This document shows, in pieces, positions 1 to 7,942 of a stretch of DNA of 64,000 bases. Numbering within the stretch: the stretch's first letter is position 1; every line of letters begins with the position of its first letter. Made by a program: the position numbers and the translations under genes. Below the pieces are notes generated by a model. It saw only the letters and a program-made list of their open reading frames with translations, was not told the DNA's origin and made no database searches. Source of the DNA: CAVQJU01 sp963754955. Its GTDB lineage: Bacteria > Acidobacteriota > Vicinamibacteria > Vicinamibacterales > CAVVIG01. The stretch is taken from the NCBI GenBank assembly GCA_963754955.1, contig CAVWHY010000003.1, positions 310,001-374,000 of the forward strand. The letters run 5' to 3'.

Positions 1-1
1 T

Positions 2-1414
2 GGGGAACTGGTCAGCCTCGTCACCGGCTCGTTGGTGGCGTGCGTCGAGGACGGCGTGCTCGATGCGAGCCTCGCGTCCTCGCTGCGGATCCACCTGGAC
101 TGGATCCAGTACCGCACCAATTTTCGCGACCCCGTCATCGTTCGACGGACGACCGACTCGCACGGCAGGCCGATGTCGCTCGCCGAGATCGCCATCGACC
201 TGCGTCAGGCGGACCCCGCGCAGTTGCCGCAGCAACTGGGGCACGCGCTGAAGAGCGTCGGCCCCACCGCGGCAGCCGACGACGGCCGTGTCTACCTGGA
301 TGACTTCCGGCCGTACCGCGAGTGCATGATCTGGGATTTCAACCGGCTGTTCTGGCAGCACCTCGGCGAATGGGAAGCGGCGTCCGGCCGCGGTTTCGAG
401 GCGGCGCTCCCGAGCGGCAAGTCCGACGCGAACCATCCCGAGGCCGTCGCCGATTCGGTCACGGAATTCTGGAAGCTCCTCCACGGCCTCAACGATCGTG
501 GACAACTCCCGTCCGAAATCCCGGCGCTCGAAATCGGCGTCGGTTCCGGCGCACGCGCCGCGGCCTGGATGGACGGCTTCAAGGCGCTCGACGAGCAGCA
601 GGGCACCGGGTTCTACTCGAAGCTCCAGTTCATCCTCGGCGACTACTCCGCGACCACGCTCGAGCGCGCCGTCGCCGCGCTCGCGCGCCATGCCGGCCAC
701 GTCAGCGCCGCGCCGCTGAACGCGCTCAACCCGTTCAAGGCGCTGTCGGCGTATCGCTTCAAGGTGATGTACGTGCACGCCACGAACGTGTACGACAACC
801 TGCCGTTCGACGACGTCGTGCGCCGGGACGGCCACCTCTACGTGGTCGAGGTGCGCGCGTACCTGAGCGGCGCCGCGATCGAACGCCTGTGCGCTGATTT
901 CGGGCTCCCGCACAACGACTTTCCGAACATCGTGAAGCGCCTGCTCGATCACGGTCCCGCGAGCCTGTTCCCCGGCGAACGCGGCGTCGCGTTCTGGCGA
1001 TGTCTCTGGGACTACTTCCGGCTCGAGGAGCGCCTGCGTGCGCTCGACGATCGTGAAGAAGCGCACGTGCCGCCCGGTCTCAGCTGGTCGCACCTTGACG
1101 ATCTGCTCGCCGAGGCGCCGGAAGACGTGCGCTTTCACATCTCCCGCGGCGCCGCCGAGAGCTTCGCGAACACACTGCCGCTCCTCCACCCGCGCGGCTA
1201 CCTGCAGGTGCAGGACATCTTCGTCGAGCAGATGGACGAGTACCGCAAGGGTTTCAAAGGCCCCGGCAAGCTCGACGGATCTCTCGTCGCGTGGGTGAAC
1301 GGCGCCCTGCTGCGCGCGGTCGGCGCCCGGGCCGGCTACGACGTGCACTTCGCGCCCTTCCCGTATCGTCCCGGCACAAAGACGACGGTCATGTACACGA
1401 CGCAGCGCCCGTGA
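2..1414 (+). CDS. Class I SAM-dependent methyltransferase-like protein, 5' partial
   Basis: The reading frame is open to the left edge of the window, so the true start is probably outside; the first in-window start-like codons are TTG at 32 and GTG at 35. About 165 residues in there is a glycine-rich segment, ALEIGVGSGARA, that fits motif I of Rossmann-fold SAM methyltransferases, followed by a segment ending in LGDYS that could be the acidic motif II/III region. No substrate-specific family could be recognised. The gene lies 40 bp upstream of a core methionine synthase and formate-tetrahydrofolate ligase on the same strand, so a role in one-carbon metabolism is possible, but this is context only. 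The short gap to the next gene contains repeated ggacct words. Confidence 0.55.
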   Translation, partial: GELVSLVTGSLVACVEDGVLDASLASSLRIHLDWIQYRTNFRDPVIVRRTTDSHGRPMSLAEIAIDLRQADPAQLPQQLGHALKSVGPTAAADDGRVYLDDFRPYRECMIWDFNRLFWQHLGEWEAASGRGFEAALPSGKSDANHPEAVADSVTEFWKLLHGLNDRGQLPSEIPALEIGVGSGARAAAWMDGFKALDEQQGTGFYSKLQFILGDYSATTLERAVAALARHAGHVSAAPLNALNPFKALSAYRFKVMYVHATNVYDNLPFDDVVRRDGHLYVVEVRAYLSGAAIERLCADFGLPHNDFPNIVKRLLDHGPASLFPGERGVAFWRCLWDYFRLEERLRALDDREEAHVPPGLSWSHLDDLLAEAPEDVRFHISRGAAESFANTLPLLHPRGYLQVQDIFVEQMDEYRKGFKGPGKLDGSLVAWVNGALLRAVGARAGYDVHFAPFPYRPGTKTTVMYTTQRP

Positions 1415-1454
1415 CCTCCGTGGACCTTTCGGACCTGTTACACCTGGACCTTTT

Positions 1455-2456
1455 ATGAAGCTACCGATTCTCCCCACAACCGTCATCGGCAGCTACTCGA
1501 TGCCCGAGTGGCTCGAACGCGCCAAGAACGACTACCTGTCGCGCCGCCTGAGCCGCCGCGACCTCGACGAGATGCACGATGCCGTCCGGAAGGCGGCGAT
1601 CAAGGATCAGGAAGTCGCCGGCATCGACATCGTCACCGACGGCGAGCTGCAGCGCGACAACATGATCGACTACTTCACCGAGCGGCTGCCCGGCGTGCAG
1701 GTCGACCTCGGATCGAAGCGCTTTTACTACGACTTCTACGAAAGCATCGTGCGCTCGAAGCTCGCGACCGGGTCCCTCGGGCTCGTGGAAGAAGTGCGGT
1801 TCGTGAAGCGGTACAGCGAGCGGGCCCAGAAGATCTCGGTGTCCGGGCCCCATACGCTCGTCAAGCGCATCCGGAACCAGTTCTACCCGAACGAGGAAAC
1901 GTTCGCGCTCGATCTCGCCCGCTCGCTCAACTTCGAACTGAAGGAGCTCGCGCGCGCCGGCGCGACCGAGCTGCAGATCGACGAGCCGTACTATTCCGGC
2001 TTCCCCGAAGATCTCCCGTGGGCGGTCAAGGCCATCAACGCGGCGGTCGAGGGCGTGGACGCGCATGTCACGCTGCATATCTGCTACGGGAACCGTTACG
2101 GCAAGCCGTCGTTCGAGGGCAGCTACCGGTATCTCTTCCCCACGATTCTCGAGGCGAAGGTGGACGCGCTGTCGCTCGAGTTCGCGCGACGGGGCGAAGA
2201 AGACCTGGAGCTCTTTCGCGAGTTCAAGGCGCCGTTCACCCTCGGCCTCGGCGTCATCGACGTGAAGACGCAGGAAGTCGAACCGCCGACGCTGGTCGCC
2301 GACCGCATCCGGCGCGCGCTCGAAATCGTGCCCGCCGAGCGGCTCGTCATTAACCCCGACTGCGGCTGCGTCCACCTGTCGCGCGACATCGCGTTCAGCA
2401 AGCTCGCCGCGATGGTCGAAGGCACACGGATGGTGCGGAAAGACTTCGGACAGTAA
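1455..2456 (+). CDS. Core-MetE type (cobalamin-independent family) methionine synthase
   Basis: This 333-residue protein corresponds to the C-terminal catalytic barrel of MetE and lacks the N-terminal half of classical MetE (about 750 residues). The zinc ligands of the family are visible: His208-Ile-Cys210, Glu242 in SLEFAR, and Cys303/Cys305 in NPDCGC. The N-terminal TTVIGSYSMP matches the homocysteine-binding start of the family. Short core-MetE proteins are known to make methionine from methyl donors other than methyl-tetrahydrofolate polyglutamate, such as methylcobalamin proteins; which donor applies here cannot be read from the sequence. The gene ends 6 bp before fhs, so the two are probably cotranscribed. 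A second, longer core-MetE homologue is encoded at 12650. Confidence 0.85.
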   Translation: MKLPILPTTVIGSYSMPEWLERAKNDYLSRRLSRRDLDEMHDAVRKAAIKDQEVAGIDIVTDGELQRDNMIDYFTERLPGVQVDLGSKRFYYDFYESIVRSKLATGSLGLVEEVRFVKRYSERAQKISVSGPHTLVKRIRNQFYPNEETFALDLARSLNFELKELARAGATELQIDEPYYSGFPEDLPWAVKAINAAVEGVDAHVTLHICYGNRYGKPSFEGSYRYLFPTILEAKVDALSLEFARRGEEDLELFREFKAPFTLGLGVIDVKTQEVEPPTLVADRIRRALEIVPAERLVINPDCGCVHLSRDIAFSKLAAMVEGTRMVRKDFGQ

Positions 2457-2462
2457 CGCCAC

Positions 2463-4133
2463 ATGAAATCAGCACTCGACATCGCTCACGACGCGGAGCT
2501 GCAGCCGATCACGGATGTCGCCTCCAAGGCCGGCATCCTGCCGAACGAGCTCGAACAGTTCGGCAAGCACCGTGGCAAGGTGCAGCTGCCCATCCTCGAA
2601 CGGCTGGCCAAGGGCAAGGACGGCAAGCTCATTATCGTCACTGCCATCACGCCGACCAAGGCCGGTGAAGGCAAGACGACGACGAGCGTGGCGCTGACAC
2701 AGGGCCTCGGCCAGATCGGCAAGAAGGTCATGCTGTGCCTGCGCGAGCCTTCGATGGGCCCGGTGTTCGGCGTCAAGGGAGGCGGCACGGGCGGCGGGCA
2801 CGCGCAGATCGGCCCGATGGAGGAGATCAACCTCCACTTCAACGGCGACTTCCACGCCGTCACGGCCGCCCACAGCCTGCTGGCCGCGGCCATCGACGCG
2901 TCGATCTTCAACGGCAACCCGCTGCGCATCGACCCCGCGACCATCATGTGGCCCCGGACGGTCGACATGAACGACCGCGAGCTGCGCTACACGGTCGTCG
3001 GTCTCGGCGGCAAGACGCACGGGATCCCGCGCGAAAACGAGTTCGTCATCACCGCCGCGTCCGAGGTGATGGCGGTGTTCGCCCTGGCGAGCGACCTGAA
3101 GGATCTCCGGCGCCGGCTCGGCCGCATCGTTGTCGCGAGCACCTACGACGGCGAGTTCGTCACGGCCGACATGCTCAAGGCCGGCGGCGCGATGACCGTG
3201 ATCATGAAGGACGCGATCAAGCCGAACCTGGTCCAGACGCTCGAGGGCCAGCCCGCGCTGGTGCACGCCGGGCCGTTCGGCAACATCGCGCACGCGAACA
3301 ACTCGATCCTGGCGGACCGCATCGCGCTCAAGCTGGCCGACTTCGTCGTCACGGAGGCGGGCTTCGCCAGCGATCTCGGGCTTCAGAAATTCTGCGACAT
3401 CGTCTGCCGCACCGGCGGATTCTCCCCGAGCGCCGCGGTCCTCGTCACCAGCGTGCGCGCGACGAAGTCGCACGGCGGGAAGCCGTTCAAGGACCTCGCG
3501 GCCGAGGACCTCGACGCGCTCGCCAGAGGCGCCGACAACCTCGCGGCGCACATTCAGATCGTCCGGCAGTACGGGTTGCCGTGCGTGGTGGCTATCAACA
3601 GCTTCCCCACCGACACGCCGGGCGAGATCGCGAAGGTGCGGGAACTGGCGGTCAAGGCCGGAGCCGAGACCGTCGTGGCGCACAACGGCTTCGGCAAGGG
3701 CGGCCCCGGCGCGGTCGAACTGGCCGAGGCGGTCGTCGCCGCCTGCAGCAAGCCGAACACGTTCGCGTTCCTCACCCCGGCGAACACGCCGATCGTGCAG
3801 CAGATTGAAGCGATCGCGAAGCGGCTGTATGGCGCGTCCGCCATCGATCTTCAGATGCAGGCCGTCAAGGACCTGCAGCGAATCGAGAAGCTGGGCATGG
3901 GAACCGCGCAGGTGTGCATGGCGAAGACCCACCTGTCGCTCTCGCACGACCCGCTGCTCCGCAATCGCCCGACCGGCTTCATCCTGCCCGTCCGCGGCAT
4001 GCTGCCGAGCGCCGGCGCCGGGTTCGTGGTCGTCCTCTGCGGCGACATGCAGCGCATGCCCGGCCTCGGCAAGACCCCTGCGTTCGCGAACATCGATATC
4101 GACGAGAACGGGCAGACCGTCGGGCTGTTCTAA
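2463..4133 (+). CDS. fhs: Formate--tetrahydrofolate ligase
   Basis: Catalyses ATP-dependent formation of 10-formyl-tetrahydrofolate from formate and tetrahydrofolate in the cytosol. The 556-residue length is normal for the family. The ATP-binding loop is at residues 63-74 (TPTKAGEGKTTT), followed by the glycine-rich FGVKGGGTGGGHAQ segment and EINLHFNGDFHA, both hallmarks of the enzyme. It follows the core-MetE gene by 6 bp on the same strand. Together with the upstream methyltransferase-like gene it forms a small one-carbon cluster. The gene is intact. Downstream it meets a convergent gene across a long inverted repeat. Confidence 0.97.
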   Translation: MKSALDIAHDAELQPITDVASKAGILPNELEQFGKHRGKVQLPILERLAKGKDGKLIIVTAITPTKAGEGKTTTSVALTQGLGQIGKKVMLCLREPSMGPVFGVKGGGTGGGHAQIGPMEEINLHFNGDFHAVTAAHSLLAAAIDASIFNGNPLRIDPATIMWPRTVDMNDRELRYTVVGLGGKTHGIPRENEFVITAASEVMAVFALASDLKDLRRRLGRIVVASTYDGEFVTADMLKAGGAMTVIMKDAIKPNLVQTLEGQPALVHAGPFGNIAHANNSILADRIALKLADFVVTEAGFASDLGLQKFCDIVCRTGGFSPSAAVLVTSVRATKSHGGKPFKDLAAEDLDALARGADNLAAHIQIVRQYGLPCVVAINSFPTDTPGEIAKVRELAVKAGAETVVAHNGFGKGGPGAVELAEAVVAACSKPNTFAFLTPANTPIVQQIEAIAKRLYGASAIDLQMQAVKDLQRIEKLGMGTAQVCMAKTHLSLSHDPLLRNRPTGFILPVRGMLPSAGAGFVVVLCGDMQRMPGLGKTPAFANIDIDENGQTVGLF

Positions 4134-4134
4134 G

Positions 4135-4223
4135 ACGACGTACAACACAGAGCACGCAGAGAATAGGTTCGACAAGTACTTTCCGAACTCTGTGTGCTCC
4201 GCGTGCTCTGCGTTGTACGTCGT
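4135..4223. repeat. Long inverted repeat built from 9-bp words, between convergent genes
   Basis: Arms of 23 bp at 4135-4157 and 4201-4223 are complementary except for one position, with a 43-bp loop. The right arm reads as 9-bp words (ctctgtgtg, ctccgcgtg, ctctgcgtt). It fills the space between fhs and the convergent transglutaminase gene, so RNA from either side would fold into a long hairpin and could act as a bidirectional terminator. There is no transposase. A related set of 9-bp words occurs at 46457-46483. Confidence 0.8.
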
Positions 4224-4237
4224 GATCGCGATCGCTA

Positions 4238-5209
4238 TTACTGCTGTTGTTGCTGCTGCTGGGTGCTCGCCGTCGATTCGGTGACGACGAGCGGCGCGGA
4301 CGCTTCGCGCGACATCCAGGGGATGAACGGCGTGGCGTCGGTCCCGAAACCCGGTACGGTTCCCACTGATACACCAACCGCGAGCTCGCTCTTCATCGCG
4401 CTCGACCCCTTGAACACGCCGCGCGTCGGAGGCACGTCCGCGTAATCGCGTCCGACCGCGACGCGGATGTGCCGTTCCCCGGTGGTGGTGTTGTGCGTGG
4501 GATCGAAGCCCACCCATTCAAGGCCCGGCAGCCACGCTTCCACCCACGCGTGCGTCGCCCCGTCAACCGACCGCGCCGTGCCGTCGTGCTCCTGGAACAG
4601 GTAGCCGCTGACGTAGCGGCACGGAATGCGGAGGCGGCGGACGAGCGCGATCATCACGTGGGCGAAGTCCTGGCAGACGCCGCGCCGGGCGGACAGCGCA
4701 TCATCGATCGGCGAATCCACGCGGGTGCTCTTCGGACTGTATTCGAAGCGCGTGTGTACGTCGGCCATGAGCTTCTTCACGGTGCACAGCGGATCGTCGC
4801 CGCGCGCGAGGCCGATCTCGTCGGCCAGCGCGTCGAGCAGCGGCGTGCCGTGCGCATACGGGCTCGGGTTCAGCTCGTCCCAGAACCGGCCGGACGGCGT
4901 GGCCCCGTCGAGGCGGACCCAGGCGTCGACGCCCAGATCGGCGGGAAGCGGGTCCGGCGGCCGGCACTCGACGAACGCCTCCGCCGTCACCGTGAGACGC
5001 GAGTGGCGCCCCGGGATGTTGAAATGATGCACGATGTTGCCGTCGTGATCCTGGTACATCTTCACCCGTGAGGGCGGCGTCGTGCTGAGGCCGAAGCGGA
5101 CGCAGCGCTGCGCCGCGTCCGTGCACGGCTGCATGCGCGCCTCCATCACGCTCTCGCTGATGGGCGCCTCGTAGGTGAAGCGCGTGATGTGCCGGATGGT
5201 GTACTGCAT
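4238..5209 (-). CDS. Transglutaminase-like cysteine peptidase-fold protein with glutamine-rich tail
   Basis: The 323-residue product has the Cys-His-Asp triad of the transglutaminase-like superfamily: RGVCQDFAH (Cys), THAWVEAWLPG (His) and GFDPTHN (Asp). The N-terminal part, starting MQYTIRHITRFTY, matches the bacterial transglutaminase N-terminal domain. It is the last gene of a three-gene cluster (ATP-grasp, alpha-E, transglutaminase) known in many bacteria and proposed by comparative genomics to make or modify peptides; the true substrate is not established. The C terminus is a run of seven glutamines written by CAG/CAA triplets just before the stop codon, which is not a usual feature of the family. 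The ATG at 5209 is 11 bp from the alpha-E stop codon. Confidence 0.88.
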   Translation of the reverse strand: MQYTIRHITRFTYEAPISESVMEARMQPCTDAAQRCVRFGLSTTPPSRVKMYQDHDGNIVHHFNIPGRHSRLTVTAEAFVECRPPDPLPADLGVDAWVRLDGATPSGRFWDELNPSPYAHGTPLLDALADEIGLARGDDPLCTVKKLMADVHTRFEYSPKSTRVDSPIDDALSARRGVCQDFAHVMIALVRRLRIPCRYVSGYLFQEHDGTARSVDGATHAWVEAWLPGLEWVGFDPTHNTTTGERHIRVAVGRDYADVPPTRGVFKGSSAMKSELAVGVSVGTVPGFGTDATPFIPWMSREASAPLVVTESTASTQQQQQQQ

Positions 5210-5220
5210 GACGAGACGCC

Positions 5221-6169
5221 TCAGGCCGGCAGCGCCGACTCGATCGGGTACGTGATGTAGCTCTGGTACACGGCGCCGTGGATCTGCGCGCAGTACCGCG
5301 AGATGGTTTCGAGATACACGTGCGGGTCCTCGCTCAGGATCTCGTCGACCTGGCCGTAGTCGAGCGAGGCGTGGAGCCGCCCGGCCAGGCGTTCGGCCCG
5401 CCCTCCGGCGCCGCCCGTCGTCAGGCTGGCGATGGCGCGCAGCGAGGATTCGACGCGAGCCGCCGCGAACCGGACCGACCGCGGGAACTCCGAGTTGAGC
5501 AGCAGGAACTCCGCTATCCGTTCGGGCCGAAGGTCGGCCGTGTAGTGACGGCAGTACGACTCGAGCGCCGAACACGAGCGCAGCAGTCCCAGCCATTCCG
5601 CGTGGCCCGGCGGCAGCAGCGACTCGCGTCGGAAGTGCAGATCGACAAGTGCCGCGGTCGCGCTCGCGCGCTCCAGGAAGCGGCCCAACTGGAGGTGCTG
5701 CCAGCCTTCGCCGTGGCCCATGGTCTCGTCGGTCACGCCGTTCGACAAGGTGAATGCCGTCGATGACCATCCGGAAGATGTAGTGCGGACGCGCCGACCA
5801 GCCGCCTTCGGCCCTCGCCTGCTTCAGCCGCAGGAACAGCCCGTTCAACTGCTCCCACATCTCGGAGCTGATCTCCTCCCGGACCTGCGCGGCGTTCTCG
5901 CGCGCGGCCGTGACGCTCGCCAGGACCGCCGCCGGGTTGCCCGCGTCGAACACCAGCGCGTCCGACAGCGCGGTGGGGTTTTCCGGAGCAGACTCGGCCG
6001 CCTCCTGTCGCACCATCGCGTACAGCCGGCCGAAGTCCCAGCTCCCCGCGTTCGACGTGCGGTCGAGACCGAGATCGAGCCGGACATCGATCAGCCGCGC
6101 CGTGTGCTCGGCGCGTTCGAGATACCGGCCGATCCAGTAGAGCGAGTCCGCGACACGCGACAGCAGCAT
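5221..6169 (-). CDS. Alpha-E domain protein (DUF403), one apparent frameshift
   Basis: The two halves, read in different frames, join near 5752 into one 315-residue alpha-E protein: MLLSRVADSLYWIGRYLERA at the N terminus and GWQHLQLGRFLERA in the second half, showing the internal duplication typical of this all-helical family. One surplus base (T on the coding strand) in IDGIH-LSNGVTDET explains the break. The protein is encoded between the ATP-grasp gene (7-bp gap) and the transglutaminase gene, the conserved order for this cluster. Its biochemical role is unknown; a partner or scaffold role in ATP-grasp peptide ligation has been proposed for the family. Confidence 0.85.
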
Positions 6170-6176
6170 CGGTCCG

Positions 6177-7685
6177 CTACTCCTCGAGGACCCAGGTGTC
6201 TTTGCTGCCGCCGCCCTGCGACGAGTTGACGACGAGCGAGCCTTTCCGGAGCGCCACGCGCGTCAGGCCGCCCGGCACCACAGTGACGCGGTCGCCGTAC
6301 AGCACGTACGGACGCAGATCCACGTGCCGGGGCTCGATGCCGTCGTCCATGAAGCACGGTGCGCACGACAGCGACAGCGTCGGCTGCGCGATGAAATTAC
6401 GCGGGTCCGCCAGGATCTTCGCCTTGAACACGTCGCGTTCGGCCGCGGTGCTGTGGGGGCCGATGAGCATGCCGTAGCCGCCCGACTCGCCGACCGCCTT
6501 CACGACGAGCGAGTCGAGGTGCTCGAGGACGTACCGCCGGTGCGACGGGTTCCCGAGCAGGTACGTCTCGACGTTCGGCAGGATCGGCTCCTCTGACAGG
6601 TAGAACTTGATGATGGCCGGGATGTACGCGTAGAGCGCCTTGTCGTCGGCGAGGCCCGTGCCGATCGCGTTGGCGAGCGAGACGTTGCCCGCGCGGTACG
6701 CGTTCAGCAGGCCTGCCACGCCCAGGTGCGAGTCGGTCCGGAACGCGAGCGGATCGAGGAAGTCGTCGTCCACGCGGCGGTAGATCACGTCGATGCGCTT
6801 CAGCCCCGCGGTCGTTCGCATGTAGACGATGTTGTCGTGCACGAGCAGGTCGCGGCCTTCGACCAGCGCCACGCCCATCTCGCGCGCCAGAAAGGCGTGT
6901 TCGAAATACGCCGAGTTGCCGACGCCCGGCGTCAGCACGACGAACGTCGGATCGGCGGCGACCGGCGGGGCCAGCGCCCGCAGCGTGGCGAGCAGCGCCT
7001 GCCCGTAGTGCGCGATCGGGCTGACGCGATAGCGGTCGAACAGGCCCGGGAGCACGCGCTTGGTGACCTCGCGGTTCGCGAGCATGTAGGACACGCCGCT
7101 TGGCACGCGCAGGTTGTCCTCGAGGACGACGAACCGTCCGTCTTCGAGCCGGATCAGGTCGGTTCCCGACACCGACACGTAGATGTCGCGGTGTACGTGC
7201 ACGCCGCGCATCTCACGCCGGTAGTGCCGGCAGCTCTGGACCAGGTCGCGCGGCACGACGCCTTCGGCGAGAATCCTCGCGTCGTGGTACACGTCCTTCA
7301 GGAACAGATTGACGGCCGTGAGACGCTGGGCCAGGCCGCGTTCGAGGTTGCGCCACTCCGCGGCGGTGATGATGCGGGGGACCAGATCGAACGGGAAGAT
7401 GCGTTCGGTGCCCTGATTGTCGCCGTACACGGTGAAGGTGATGCCCTGCGTCAGGAACGCCTTGTCGGCCTCGAGCTGGCGCTGGCCCAGTTCGGACTGG
7501 GACGCCGCGCAGAGGGCCTCGACGAGGCCGTCGCAATGCGCCCGCGGCTTGCCGGCGGCGTCGAACATCTCGTCGTACGGCACGCTCAGCTCGTAGTTCG
7601 AGAAGAGCGGGCCCAGACCAGACACAAATGTCCGAGGACGGCCGGACGGGCCGACGTTAATGTCTGAACGAGTCGCGGGGGGCAC
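6177..7685 (-). CDS. Circularly permuted type 2 ATP-grasp protein
   Basis: About 500 residues matching the DUF404/DUF407 type ATP-grasp family. Recognisable segments are TVYGDNQGTERIFPFDLVPR, LEDNLRVPSGVSYMLANR, VKAVGESGGYGMLIGP and the C-terminal GGLTRVALRKGSLVVNSSQGGGSKD split by the family's basic residues. ATP-grasp enzymes ligate a carboxylate to an amine through an acyl-phosphate. The start is uncertain: the frame opens at a GTG at 7685, but the family often starts closer to the YDEMFDA segment about 40 residues in. It heads the minus-strand cluster ATP-grasp, alpha-E, transglutaminase, which is likely a single transcript. Confidence 0.9.
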   Translation of the reverse strand: MPPATRSDINVGPSGRPRTFVSGLGPLFSNYELSVPYDEMFDAAGKPRAHCDGLVEALCAASQSELGQRQLEADKAFLTQGITFTVYGDNQGTERIFPFDLVPRIITAAEWRNLERGLAQRLTAVNLFLKDVYHDARILAEGVVPRDLVQSCRHYRREMRGVHVHRDIYVSVSGTDLIRLEDGRFVVLEDNLRVPSGVSYMLANREVTKRVLPGLFDRYRVSPIAHYGQALLATLRALAPPVAADPTFVVLTPGVGNSAYFEHAFLAREMGVALVEGRDLLVHDNIVYMRTTAGLKRIDVIYRRVDDDFLDPLAFRTDSHLGVAGLLNAYRAGNVSLANAIGTGLADDKALYAYIPAIIKFYLSEEPILPNVETYLLGNPSHRRYVLEHLDSLVVKAVGESGGYGMLIGPHSTAAERDVFKAKILADPRNFIAQPTLSLSCAPCFMDDGIEPRHVDLRPYVLYGDRVTVVPGGLTRVALRKGSLVVNSSQGGGSKDTWVLEE

Positions 7686-7942
7686 CAGAAGACCACTCAG
7701 AGCAAGACATGAGCCACCATGCGCGCGCCCCCGAACACGCGGACGCGCGAATTTCGGGCAATTCTATCGCGATTCGAGGATGGCTGCGCCGTACGTGTAA
7801 GACATTCATGTAAGCTTCAAAGTTTCAACGAACAACTTTGCAGATGATCCGCCGCACACGCGCCAAGTTCCCAAGCATTTTGCACCGCGCGTGAGGCAGC
7901 GTTCTTGCTGAGAGCAGGAACACAAACCCCGGAGACTCCTTC
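7686..7942. other. Divergent intergenic region, no gene seen
   Basis: About 257 bp between the divergent ATP-grasp and glucan phosphorylase genes. It is less GC-rich than its surroundings and must carry promoters for both directions, but I found no convincing paired -35/-10 elements. A GGAG ribosome-binding site at 7931-7934 precedes the TTG start at 7943. Confidence 0.5.

Noticed and set aside
4135..4223. Terminal inverted repeats of an insertion sequence
   Set aside because: The arms are only 43 bp apart and enclose no gene; the 9-bp word structure and a copy at 46457 favour a repeat element.
2469..4517. A 682-codon minus-strand frame opposite fhs
   Set aside because: Same reason: a shadow of an intact gene, with low-complexity composition.
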